From: Bacteroidales bacterium
GTDB lineage: Bacteria; Bacteroidota; Bacteroidia; Bacteroidales; UBA932
Reading direction: 5' to 3'
Length of the DNA: 64,000 bases
Assembly (NCBI GenBank): GCA_022647615.1
Contig: JALCKZ010000001.1
Coordinates: 1,538,178-1,602,177, forward strand
Shown here: positions 46,646-54,278 of the stretch, one piece after another
How positions within the stretch are numbered: position 1 is the first letter of the stretch
Layout: the number at the start of each line of letters is the position of its first letter
Notes under the pieces: model-generated
The model's input: only the letters and a program-made list of their open reading frames with translations
Told to the model about the DNA's origin: nothing
Database searches by the model: none
Program-made: the position numbers and the translations under genes

Positions 46646-47248
46646 TTATTTTGACAATTCGTATATCATTCCGGTTTCTTTTTCTTCTATTGCTTTTATA
46701 TACAATTTTGCAAATTCTATGGCTGGCACGCCTGTTGAAGAATCCATGCCCATCAAATCCATCGTTTCTTTAGCGAAACTAGGACTGACACAGTTTACAC
46801 GTGCATTAGTCATTTCTAGAGCAGCTCCCTTAACGAATGCTTCTACGGCAGAGTTGATCATACTTAGTGAAATGCCCCCAATTGTCGGCGTATGCGCTAA
46901 GATTCCACTTGTGAGTACAAAACATGCTCCTTTATTGGCATATCTGCGACCGATAGTTACTAGGTTCACTTGTCCCATTAATTTGCTGTTAAGCCCATCG
47001 TGATAGTCTTGAATTGTATGATCTTCCATGCTTCCCCACTTTCCATAACCGCTTGTGGCGATAAGTGCATCAAAAGAGCCGACAGCTTTAAACATGTTTT
47101 CTACGGCATTCGTATCTTGCATATCTAAGCAATAGTTGCCACTACTGCGATTGACTGTAATTATCTGATAATTACCGCTCAATAGCTGTACTACTTTTTT
47201 CCCTATAATTCCTGTGGAACCTACCACAATAACTTTTTTCTTTGTCAT
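46646..47248 (-). CDS. Short-chain dehydrogenase/reductase
   Basis: A short (200 residue) SDR. KVIVVGSTGIIGKKVVQLLS is the nucleotide-binding loop, DALIATSGYGKWG follows, then FVLTSGILAHTPTIGGISLS, where the usual catalytic Tyr of YxxxK appears to be replaced: SMINSAVEAFVKGAALE lacks the Tyr-x-x-x-Lys pattern. This is a known feature of some atypical SDRs. RVNCVSPSFAKET closes the core. Expected to be an NAD(P)H-dependent reductase or a binding protein. Middle gene of the MarR-linked operon. Confidence 0.87.
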   Translation of the reverse strand: MTKKKVIVVGSTGIIGKKVVQLLSGNYQIITVNRSSGNYCLDMQDTNAVENMFKAVGSFDALIATSGYGKWGSMEDHTIQDYHDGLNSKLMGQVNLVTIGRRYANKGACFVLTSGILAHTPTIGGISLSMINSAVEAFVKGAALEMTNARVNCVSPSFAKETMDLMGMDSSTGVPAIEFAKLYIKAIEEKETGMIYELSK

Positions 47249-47278
47249 ATACTTATCTTTCTTTAAATTTAATTTAAT

Positions 47279-47830
47279 TTATATTTTATCAATACATTTA
47301 ATCAGCCTTTTAGCCTGATTGATAGCACGCTGCTTTACTTCGTCTATGTCAGCACCACCTCCGATAGTACGCATTCCGGTATCGTATATAGGTCCATTAT
47401 AAATCATACCGCTTAAATAGGCTGTTTGTTCAAACATACGTAGGAACTCTTCAATACGGAAATGATTATAACCTAGGGGGTTGTAGGAAGATTGAGTGCC
47501 GCCAACTGTAAAACTCAGTATGAATTGTTTACCATGTAGTTTGTCTCCGTTTGTTCCAAAGGCGAATCCATGTTCTAATACTGTGTCCATCCATTCTTTC
47601 ATAATAGCTGGTACACTATACCAGAAGAAAGGAAATTGCATGACTATAATGTCTGAATGCAACAGAACCTGTTGTTCTTTTTTTACATTAATATGAAAAT
47701 CTGGGTACATCTTGTTGAGATTCCTTATCTCATAATCTTTATGTTTTTTCTTCAGATAAGACAGTATTTCTCTGTTAGCTACTGACTGCTCAAAAAATGG
47801 GTGAGCAAATATTATTGTTACTTTTTTCAT
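47279..47830 (-). CDS. NAD(P)H quinone reductase-like flavoprotein (flavodoxin-2 fold)
   Basis: A 183-residue FMN/FAD protein of the MdaB/KefF group. KVTIIFAHPFFEQSVANREI is the start of the fold, IIVMQFPFFWYSVPAIMKEW is the flavin and partner surface signature, GFAFGTNGDKLHGKQFILS and FTVGGTQSSY follow. It would reduce quinones with two electrons, protecting against electrophiles. First gene of the operon; a likely MarR operator is 15 bases upstream. Confidence 0.92.
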   Translation of the reverse strand: MKKVTIIFAHPFFEQSVANREILSYLKKKHKDYEIRNLNKMYPDFHINVKKEQQVLLHSDIIVMQFPFFWYSVPAIMKEWMDTVLEHGFAFGTNGDKLHGKQFILSFTVGGTQSSYNPLGYNHFRIEEFLRMFEQTAYLSGMIYNGPIYDTGMRTIGGGADIDEVKQRAINQAKRLIKCIDKI

Positions 47831-47844
47831 AATAATTATAATAG

Positions 47845-47856
47845 TTGTACATACAA
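47845..47856. promoter_or_regulatory. Candidate MarR operator, copy 1
   Basis: TTGTA-CA-TACAA, a palindrome with 5-base arms, 15 bases ahead of the quinone reductase start. The flanks also match copy 2: AGTTGTACATACAAATA in both. Confidence 0.7.
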
Positions 47857-47874
47857 ATATTAAATCAAAAAAAA

Positions 47875-48306
47875 TTATTTTTCCATTATATTATTAGCAT
47901 CATTAATTAGGGAAGTAAGCTTCACCGCAAAATCACTTCCTAGTAAATTGCAGTATCTTTTATATAAATTATTAAGAGCCTTCCTCATTAATTTGCACTT
48001 TTTCTTGCCTTCTTCTGAAGGATAGATTAGTGAGCTTCGGCCTTTTTGCACTCTTTGGATGAGACCTTTAGACTGCAATTTGTCTATAAAACGAGTGATA
48101 GTTGAAGGCTTCAGATTCATCATTTTGGCGAGTTCATTCTGAGATGATCCGGTTTTGTCACATAGTAGTAACAGCAGATGAGCGTAGGATGGATCCAATC
48201 CAGTTATGGCAAACTCTTCTTTAGCCATTTCCGTTATGTTACGGGATAGGGAATTTGCAGTAAAATATAAACAGCAATTTAGATATGAATGACTGATTGA
48301 ATCCAT
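47875..48306 (-). CDS. MarR-family regulator
   Basis: A 143-residue winged-helix repressor. The DNA-binding core is SSQNELAKMMNLKPSTITRF (helices 3-4) followed by IDKLQSKGLIQRVQKGRSSL (wing). N- and C-terminal helices would form the dimer. The N-terminus has Cys-Cys (SYLNCCLYF), perhaps redox sensitive, but this is speculation. It is 45 bases upstream of the redox operon on the same strand and the identical operator sequence is before both, so autoregulation and control of the operon are likely. Confidence 0.93.
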   Translation of the reverse strand: MDSISHSYLNCCLYFTANSLSRNITEMAKEEFAITGLDPSYAHLLLLLCDKTGSSQNELAKMMNLKPSTITRFIDKLQSKGLIQRVQKGRSSLIYPSEEGKKKCKLMRKALNNLYKRYCNLLGSDFAVKLTSLINDANNIMEK

Positions 48307-48322
48307 AATGTATATTTTATCG

Positions 48323-48352
48323 CAAAGTTAATATTAAAGTTGTACATACAAA
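48323..48352 (-). promoter_or_regulatory. marR promoter with overlapping operator, copy 2
   Basis: On the minus strand TTTG (48349-48352), 18 bases, TAACTTTG (48323-48330). The palindrome TTGTACATACAA at 48340-48351 covers the spacer and the -33 element, so bound regulator would block RNA polymerase. Confidence 0.7.
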
Positions 48353-48407
48353 TAATATTTGAAAAAATTATAGTTTTGGCGCAATGTATTTAAGAACATA
48401 TGAGATG

Positions 48408-49430
48408 TTATTTCCTATTTTTCACAGCGTATTTCACCAGTAAAATTAATACAGGTACTTCTATCAACGGACCGATAACTGCTGCAAAGGCCTCTCCTGA
48501 ACTAATACCAAAGACTGCTATAGATACAGCAATGGCTAACTCAAAATTATTACCTGTTGCGGTAAAAGCAATTGATGCGGACTTGTCGTATGACACACCA
48601 ATACGCTTTGTAAACCAGAATGATGTAAAAAACATGAATGCGAAATATATCATCAAAGGAATTGCAACAAGCACTACATCCATAGGGAGTTTTATGATGT
48701 ATTCACCTTTGTACGAAAACATTACGATAATAGTGAAGAGTAGTGCAATTAGTGTTATAGGGCTGATTTTTGGAACGAATCGTTTATAATACCATTCATT
48801 ACCTTTTATACTGCGCAGGAGTTTCCTGATAAAATATCCGACAGCGAAAGGAATTCCTAGATATATAAAAACACTTTTAGCAATCATACCCATTGTGATG
48901 TTTCTCACGGCATCTGTAGACGGCAATCCGAGCCAATCTGGGAATATGGCAATGAAAAAATATGCATAAACGGAATAAAACAATACCTGAAAAATACTAT
49001 TAAGAGCCACAAGTCCAGCCGCATATTCACCGTTGCCTTTAGCCAGATCATTCCAAACAAGCACCATAGCTATGCAACGTGCCAAGCCTATCATGATTAG
49101 TCCATACATGTACTCCGGATGAGATGACAGAAACAATGCAGAGAGTGTGAACATAAGCACTGGCCCAATTATCCAGTTGAGTATCAGAGATATGAGTAGA
49201 ACTTTTTTATTTGCAAATACTTGCCCCAGTTCTTCATATTTCACTTTCGCTAAAGGAGGGAACATCATAAGTATAAGTCCGATAGCCAATGGAATATTTG
49301 TAGAACCAACCTCGAAACGTTTCCAAAAATTTACAATGTCAGGATACACATATCCTATGCACACACCTGCAAACATGGCAAGGAATATCCACAGCGTCAA
49401 ATATTTGTCTAAAAAAGCCAACTTTTTCAT
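48408..49430 (-). CDS. acr3: ACR3-type arsenite efflux permease
   Basis: A 340-residue membrane protein with about ten helices. [40 protein letters not shown] and [22 protein letters not shown] early helices are typical. [19 protein letters not shown] contains the Cys needed for arsenite transport in ACR3 proteins. [18 protein letters not shown] is the other conserved helix. It expels arsenite or antimonite driven by membrane potential. It lies 12 bases after a ferredoxin gene. No arsR, arsC or arsA lies in the window. Confidence 0.93.
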   Translation of the reverse strand: MKKLAFLDKYLTLWIFLAMFAGVCIGYVYPDIVNFWKRFEVGSTNIPLAIGLILMMFPPLAKVKYEELGQVFANKKVLLISLILNWIIGPVLMFTLSALFLSSHPEYMYGLIMIGLARCIAMVLVWNDLAKGNGEYAAGLVALNSIFQVLFYSVYAYFFIAIFPDWLGLPSTDAVRNITMGMIAKSVFIYLGIPFAVGYFIRKLLRSIKGNEWYYKRFVPKISPITLIALLFTIIVMFSYKGEYIIKLPMDVVLVAIPLMIYFAFMFFTSFWFTKRIGVSYDKSASIAFTATGNNFELAIAVSIAVFGISSGEAFAAVIGPLIEVPVLILLVKYAVKNRK

Positions 49431-49442
49431 TTTATGTTTTTA

Positions 49443-49676
49443 TTATTCATCATTGCAAGAGCATTTGATAACCTTTTTAAAATCGCCTGAATATACAATA
49501 GCTCCGTGGGGACATAGATTACCGCAACCGTGACAACCTTCCACGCATCCATCTCTGTAAATAACTTTGGGTCTATCTTTTTCAATTGCAAACACGCCGT
49601 GTCTGCAGAGATTATAACAAGACAAACAACCAACGCACTTGCTTTGGTCAATCATTGGGTACCATAATTTACTCAT
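49443..49676 (-). CDS. Small 2x4Fe-4S ferredoxin
   Basis: About 77 residues from MSKLWYPMID (49676); an upstream in-frame ATG at 49751 would place the promoter and palindrome inside the gene, so I reject it. Cluster motifs are CVGCLSCYNLCRHGVF and CVEGCHGCGNLCPHGAI. A further pair of Cys near the end (VIKCSCNDE) is unusual. Both His residues in CRHG and CPHG take the place of the common Pro/Glu. It is co-transcribed with the ACR3 gene. Electron partner unknown. Confidence 0.88.
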   Translation of the reverse strand: MSKLWYPMIDQSKCVGCLSCYNLCRHGVFAIEKDRPKVIYRDGCVEGCHGCGNLCPHGAIVYSGDFKKVIKCSCNDE

Positions 49677-49708
49677 ACGTTCTTTTATTTTAGAAATTTT
49701 ACATTTTT

Positions 49709-49752
49709 GTTCGTAGTTCGCAAAACTACGAACATTATTGATTTCAAACAAA
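49709..49752 (-). promoter_or_regulatory. Promoter of the ferredoxin-acr3 operon with a perfect palindromic operator
   Basis: GTTCGTAGTT-CGCAA-AACTACGAAC (49709-49733) is a perfect 10-base inverted repeat. On the minus strand it contains the -7 box TAGTTTTG (complement 49721-49728); TTTG lies 20 bases upstream (complement 49749-49752). This is the geometry of a repressor site, most likely for an ArsR-type protein given the arsenite exporter. The regulator gene is not in the window. Confidence 0.75.
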
Positions 49753-49806
49753 TTTAACTTGCAAAGATTACAATGGAGATGTTGTAACTGTATGGTGAGC
49801 AGCCTG

Positions 49807-49992
49807 TTAACAGACTGCTAAGCAATTCTTATAGATTTCTGCAAGTCCACTTCTGCCTGTAGGAAATAATGCTCCGTGCCATGAGAAAAGTCTTTTTTCA
49901 GATAGGGGGTGGCGGTAATTAACTGTGGCATCAAGCATCATTTCTACAATGCCATCCACATAATGCGTCGGAGTTTTTACATTATTGGATAA
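49807..49992 (-). pseudogene. Remnant of a Fic-family protein
   Basis: On the minus strand one frame reads NVKTPTHYVDGIVEMMLDAT, then YRHPLSEKRLFSWHGALFPT and GRSGLAEIYK before a stop at 49807-49809. This is the N-terminal half of the Fic core (substrate AMPylation family). The catalytic HPFxDGNGR motif and everything C-terminal to it are missing, and upstream the frame dissolves. The fragment is too short for activity. Confidence 0.75.
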
Positions 49993-50031
49993 AAAAATTT
50001 ATAAAACAAGCTATTTGCGGCTAAAATTTCA

Positions 50032-50087
50032 AAATAAGCCGCAAAATATGCGGCTTATTTAAACAGCTAAGCGGCAAACTGCCGCTT
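50032..50087 (-). terminator. Two consecutive hairpins after the flavodoxin gene
   Basis: AAATAAGCCGCA / TGCGGCTTATTT with an AAATA loop (50032-50060) is a perfect 12-base stem. AAGCGGCA-AAC-TGCCGCTT (50069-50087) is a second stem, with 8 pairs. They lie 18-73 bases past the flavodoxin stop at 50105 on the minus strand and probably end its transcript. Confidence 0.75.
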
Positions 50088-50104
50088 GTCTTATAGATTC
50101 ACTT

Positions 50105-50608
50105 TTACAGATTTTTACAAGATTCAATCCAAATTTCAAGCTCTTTTTCAGGCGTTTCCATAGCTGTCGTGATGCCGTCATTATTTGTATTGAATTTGAT
50201 TTCCTTGGCATTTTTGACAACGGCGCCGTTTTTCTGTGCAACCTTTGTCATGTCTTTTATAACTGTTCCGGCCCATCCTGCGTCAGTCATAAATGGTATA
50301 ACTGTTTTATCGGAAAAATTATTTTCTGATAGAAAAGTCAGAACTGCCGGCGCCATTTTATACCAGAATGTTGGCGTGCCAATGATAATGCAATCATAAT
50401 CTTTTACTTGATGCTGCATTGACTTTAAAAATGGTTTATAACCGCGTTTAACTTCATCTTGAGTGTCTTCTACAACTTTCTGATAATCTTTTGAATATGG
50501 CTCTGCCATTATCAGCTCTTCTAAGTCTGCTTTAAGCGCTGCAGCTATCTTTTTTGCTACTGATTTTGTGTTTCCAGTATAGGAATAATATATTACTAAT
50601 TTTTTCAT
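50105..50608 (-). CDS. Flavodoxin
   Basis: A 167-residue flavodoxin. LVIYYSYTGNTKSVAKKIAA is the FMN phosphate loop (SYTGNT). DCIIIGTPTFWYKMAPAVLT gives the aromatic FMN-stacking loop, and MTDAGWAGTVIKDM follows. It fits the long-chain NAD(P)H- or ferredoxin-linked electron carriers that act in anaerobes. Its gene lies 18 bases after the hydrolase on the same strand, so the two could be one transcript. Confidence 0.9.
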   Translation of the reverse strand: MKKLVIYYSYTGNTKSVAKKIAAALKADLEELIMAEPYSKDYQKVVEDTQDEVKRGYKPFLKSMQHQVKDYDCIIIGTPTFWYKMAPAVLTFLSENNFSDKTVIPFMTDAGWAGTVIKDMTKVAQKNGAVVKNAKEIKFNTNNDGITTAMETPEKELEIWIESCKNL

Positions 50609-50626
50609 TTTAAATATAATAGAGTA

Positions 50627-51739
50627 TTATTTGTTATTTGATTTGCAAAGATACTTATTGAAGAACTGCTCAATTTTGTCAAACGGAATCAAATTTTTTC
50701 CACCGCCGTCATAAAGGTCTGTATGTGAGGCTCCTGGAATAATGAGCAATTCTTTGTTATCACGATAGTTTGTGTAAGATGTCATATCACGATAGGCGTC
50801 TTCACTCATATAGCGTGAGTGAGCTTTCTCTCCGTGTATCATAAGAATGGCTGAGCGAATTTCTTTGGTGTAGGCCAGGATTGGCTGATTAATAAATGAC
50901 ATAGTACCTGTAACTGTCCAACCGTCATTGGAATTCCCTGAGCGTTTGTGATATCCGCGCGGTGTTTTATAGTAATCATAATAATCTTTTACAAATTGCG
51001 GAGCATCTGCAGGGAGAGGGTCAATAACTCCGCCGCCTTGCTCGTAATATCCCTGCGCATATTCTTTAGTGCGCTGAGCATTAAGCTGTTCACGCATTTT
51101 GTTTCGTGCATCAGGGTTGTTGTTTGCGTCAAAATATCCGTTGGCTCCTATGCGGCTCATGTTGTACATGGTGGAAGTTACAGTTGCTTTGATTCTTGTA
51201 TCAATTGCTGCGGCATTCAGTGCCATTCCACCCCAGCCGCAAATACCAATAATTCCAATTCTGTCGGGATTTACATTGGGCTGAACAGAGAGAAAATCTA
51301 CCGCTGCCTGAAAGTCTTCCGTGTTGATATCAGGAGATGCAATTCTTCTTGGCTGGCCTCCGCTTTCTCCTGTAAATGAGGGATCAAAGGCAATTGTGAG
51401 AAATCCTCTTTCTGCCATTGTTTGCGCGTACAGGCCGCTGCACTGTTCCTTAACTGCACCAAAAGGTCCGCTTACCGCAATAGCCGCAAGTTTGCCTTTA
51501 TAGCTCTTTGGCTCATAAAGGTCTGCTGCCAAGGTAATTCCGTAGCGGTTGACAAATGTAACTTTGCGGTGATTCACTTTATTTGACTGAGGGAACGTTT
51601 TGTCCCATTCCTGCGTAAGCTGCAGTTGCTGAGGTTGTATAGAACTTCCTTTCATGCTGTTTGTGGTTTGGGCTGCAGAACTTAATGAGAATAAAAGCAT
51701 TAGGCTCATTGCCGCTGTGAGTAATTTAATTGTTTTCAT
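50627..51739 (-). CDS. Exported alpha/beta hydrolase, Cys or Ser type (dienelactone hydrolase-like)
   Basis: A 370-residue protein with a signal peptide (1-23, after SSAAQ). VTFVNRYGITLAADLYEP is typical of the FrsA/BAAT-like group. The nucleophile elbow is GIIGICGWGGMALNAA, where a Cys stands in place of Ser, as in dienelactone hydrolases. SAILMIHGEKAHSRY contains the acid and PGASHTDLYDGGGK the His. It is expected outside the cytoplasm. Its natural substrate is not shown. The gene heads a possible unit with flavodoxin. Confidence 0.88.
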   Translation of the reverse strand: MKTIKLLTAAMSLMLLFSLSSAAQTTNSMKGSSIQPQQLQLTQEWDKTFPQSNKVNHRKVTFVNRYGITLAADLYEPKSYKGKLAAIAVSGPFGAVKEQCSGLYAQTMAERGFLTIAFDPSFTGESGGQPRRIASPDINTEDFQAAVDFLSVQPNVNPDRIGIIGICGWGGMALNAAAIDTRIKATVTSTMYNMSRIGANGYFDANNNPDARNKMREQLNAQRTKEYAQGYYEQGGGVIDPLPADAPQFVKDYYDYYKTPRGYHKRSGNSNDGWTVTGTMSFINQPILAYTKEIRSAILMIHGEKAHSRYMSEDAYRDMTSYTNYRDNKELLIIPGASHTDLYDGGGKNLIPFDKIEQFFNKYLCKSNNK

Positions 51740-51753
51740 GATAATTAAATATT

Positions 51754-51770
51754 AACGTGCGTTGCACGTT
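51754..51770. promoter_or_regulatory. Palindrome before the hydrolase gene
   Basis: AACGTGC-GTT-GCACGTT, a perfect 7-base inverted repeat 14 bases upstream of the hydrolase start codon. Could be an operator or a leader hairpin. Confidence 0.45.
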
Positions 51771-51846
51771 TTATTTATGCAAAGATATTCCGGTCCTCAT
51801 TCTAAAAAGTAAATGAATTACTGATTGTTTTACCATTTTTACGGAT

Positions 51847-51974
51847 TCATAGCCTATAAAAATGTTATGTGCTTGATAATTAAATGAATACAATGCTACG
51901 TTACCAGTTAAAATGGCAAACGCGGCCTTGTAAATATCTGGAAATAAACGATATGAGTTTTTTATAGGCTATGA
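51847..51974. repeat. 16-base inverted repeat around a promoter-like segment
   Basis: TCATAGCCTATAAAAA (51847-51862) and its exact complement TTTTTATAGGCTATGA (51959-51974) flank 96 bases. The right arm overlaps the last codons and stop of the MFS gene. On the minus strand the segment contains TTTG (complement 51917-51920), 18 bases, TAGCATTG (complement 51891-51898), which is one mismatch from a promoter and would face the hydrolase gene. Confidence 0.7.
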
Positions 51975-53143
51975 GAACTCATCCGCCGGGTAAAGAACCG
52001 GCGGGTCAATGTGAAGAACATTAGCACACCGATGGCATTGAAAAATGCTACAACCCAGAACGTTGCAATGAAACCAAAATATTGGGAGATTATGCCTCCA
52101 AGCAATACTCCTATGCCAAATCCGCTATCCCAAGAGATGAGTATGGAGGAATTAGCAGTGCCACGTTCATTATGATTGGCTATGCTGATAAACATATTTA
52201 AGAAAGCAGGATACATGTGTCCGTTGCCCAGGCCAATCAAAATGGCAGAGAGATAATAGCCAATTTCATTTGGCGCCGCAACAAAGAGCGTGTAGCCAAC
52301 CAGCGATATGACCATGCCCATTGCGGCATTCTGTGTTAATCTGCCTTCCCTCAATGCTTTAGCGCCCTGCAACCTTGATGCAAAAAGCCCAATTGAAAGG
52401 AGCATAAAATAAGTGCCGGTACCCGTTGTTATTCCAAGTTCCTCCTTGCTATAAAGAGCGAGAAAATTGCTTAGCACACCCCAGCACAAACCAAAGAATG
52501 CTATGTTGATGGCTAACATCCAGGCTTTTGTGAGAAAGAAACGGTCCAGCGACAGCTTGGATTTATTCTTAACAATCTCTTTTACAGGCAGTTTGACAGA
52601 AGTATCTGCCAATACTCCTAGTCCCGCCACAATCAGAGCAATCCAAAACAAAACCGTGAAGTTGTTTGTGAACTTATAGATGTAAACGCCTATAGATGGG
52701 GCGATTGCCATGGCTACGTTATTGCTGAGTCCGTAATAACCAATGCCCTCATTCCTCCTGCTTGCCGGCAGCACATCAATGGCGACTGTGCTGTTTGCAA
52801 CAGTAACAGCGCCAAAAGGAGCACCGTGCAGGGTACGAACTATCGCGAACATTAAAAGAGTCCCGGCTGCCAAATACCCAAAGAAAAAAACAAAGAAGAC
52901 AGACATGCAAATCATCAGCACTTTTTTGCGAGAAAAACTGTCAACGACGTATCCGCTAAAAGGACGTATTATAAGTGCTGCTACGGTATATCCCGACAGT
53001 ACAATCCCTATCATGCTCTTTGATGTCCCAAAGCGCTCGCTCATATACAATGGCAATAGGGGAGTTAAGATATAGAAAGCAAAGAATAGCGAGAAGTTGG
53101 CTATCATCACCTTGATATAATTCCTATTCCATAGTTTTTCCAT
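51962..53143 (-). CDS. MFS transporter, 12-TM type
   Basis: About 393 residues. I start at MEKLWNRNYIKVMI (53143); an in-frame upstream ATG at 53215 lies in the neighbour's coding end and adds non-membrane residues. IGIVLSGYTVAALIIRPFSG and VVDSFSRKKVLMICM are motif A; APFGAVTVANSTVAIDVLPA and SRRNEGIGYYGLSNNVAMAI are in helices 4-5 with motif C-like Pro/Gly. The C-terminal half has ILIGLGNGHMYPAFLNMFIS. Members resemble proteobacterial and Bacteroidota sugar or drug exporters (YfcJ-like). Substrate unknown. A nonamer copy at 52991 encodes LSG. Confidence 0.9.
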   Translation of the reverse strand: MEKLWNRNYIKVMIANFSLFFAFYILTPLLPLYMSERFGTSKSMIGIVLSGYTVAALIIRPFSGYVVDSFSRKKVLMICMSVFFVFFFGYLAAGTLLMFAIVRTLHGAPFGAVTVANSTVAIDVLPASRRNEGIGYYGLSNNVAMAIAPSIGVYIYKFTNNFTVLFWIALIVAGLGVLADTSVKLPVKEIVKNKSKLSLDRFFLTKAWMLAINIAFFGLCWGVLSNFLALYSKEELGITTGTGTYFMLLSIGLFASRLQGAKALREGRLTQNAAMGMVISLVGYTLFVAAPNEIGYYLSAILIGLGNGHMYPAFLNMFISIANHNERGTANSSILISWDSGFGIGVLLGGIISQYFGFIATFWVVAFFNAIGVLMFFTLTRRFFTRRMSSHSL

Positions 53144-53184
53144 TTTTATGCTGCCCGAATATAGATTCTTACCCGATGAATTCG

Positions 53185-54240
53185 TTAAAATCTGACACCA
53201 AACATCACTGAGCAATACCAGTCTGCCGTTGTAATTTTTAAGCCGGAATTAGAATGGAAACGTAAATTATTTACTTTGCCGTCTGCACGTACAACAAAGC
53301 GGTCGTTGATATTATAATTAACAGAACATCTAAAAATACTCGCAAAAGAAATGTCATGTTTTGAATTTACTTTTTCCAGGATATGAATTGTGTCTTCTTC
53401 ACCATTCTCGTCTTTAGTTGTATAATCCCATCCTACTAAATTATTATTGTGGATAATAACTGTTGGCATAGCAGATAAATGGAGCAGAATTTTTCCTCCT
53501 TTGATGGAATAATTATATCCGTAGCCAAATCCTACGGCAGCCTGAACCACGTAAATTTCAGTTACATCATCAAGATTGTCGACAAAGCTGGGTGATACAT
53601 TCTGGAGCTTTGAATGCATGTAACTGCCCACAATTAATAATGAGCCTGCGCTGTGTTTCTGGATAACAGTAGGAGATTTAGTCGCTGAAAAAGAGAACTT
53701 GCGGGAATTAAGTATTACATAAAAATCCAAAAAAGTTGTTTTGACATTTATGTTACCCTTTGCTACCTTGATTGGCTCATCTAATACTGGCAATTCTACT
53801 GTGCCGTGCATGGCATTAGTAGAATGATTTCTGAATTCAGCGCCCCATGCTCTATCAAAATACGAGAATGAAATGTCAGAGTTGTATGCTTTATGTAAAT
53901 CCTTTGTATAACTAAGCAAAAGTCCGCGATAGCCAAGTTTCACCGTAGCCTGTCCTTGGAGGAGTGAATTCATTTTAATGTCCATATCTCCAAAATTAAG
54001 AAGTCCCCTGCCAGTCACTTTAGTATTGATTCCGGCAAAGTTTGCTGATAAACTTCCAAAAAAGCCATTCTTTGGAAGACCTACATAGGCTGTGTCGCAT
54101 CCTTCAATACAACTTTTATCCAGGTAGTCCTTAGCCCATTCAATTTGTCTGCCCACAAAAGTTTTTTCTTTTTTTGTTTGCGCCTTGCATGGCAAGCTTG
54201 CCAAACTAATGATTGTTAAAAACAGTGTAAACTTTTTCAT
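53185..54240 (-). CDS. DUF4421 outer-membrane beta-barrel protein
   Basis: A 351-residue protein with a signal peptide (1-20, after CKAQ). After a short linker containing the family's LPKNGFFGSLSANFAG, it alternates polar and aromatic residues through about 12 beta strands and ends WYCSVMFGVRF with a C-terminal Phe, as expected for BamA insertion. DUF4421 proteins are of unknown role and restricted mainly to this phylum. Single gene or first in a pair with the MFS gene (42 bases between the true start of MFS and this stop). Confidence 0.85.
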   Translation of the reverse strand: MKKFTLFLTIISLASLPCKAQTKKEKTFVGRQIEWAKDYLDKSCIEGCDTAYVGLPKNGFFGSLSANFAGINTKVTGRGLLNFGDMDIKMNSLLQGQATVKLGYRGLLLSYTKDLHKAYNSDISFSYFDRAWGAEFRNHSTNAMHGTVELPVLDEPIKVAKGNINVKTTFLDFYVILNSRKFSFSATKSPTVIQKHSAGSLLIVGSYMHSKLQNVSPSFVDNLDDVTEIYVVQAAVGFGYGYNYSIKGGKILLHLSAMPTVIIHNNNLVGWDYTTKDENGEEDTIHILEKVNSKHDISFASIFRCSVNYNINDRFVVRADGKVNNLRFHSNSGLKITTADWYCSVMFGVRF

Positions 54241-54278
54241 TTCAGTCTATGCTTAATTGGAGAATGGGTCTTCTGGTT

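Noticed and set aside
49677..49751. A 25-residue N-terminal extension of the ferredoxin
   Set aside because: It would translate the promoter and palindrome; the family starts just before the first cluster motif.
53185..53215. Overlap of the MFS and DUF4421 genes by 31 bases
   Set aside because: It depends on an upstream in-frame ATG for the MFS gene. The membrane-type start MEKLWNRN at 53143 fits the family and removes the overlap.
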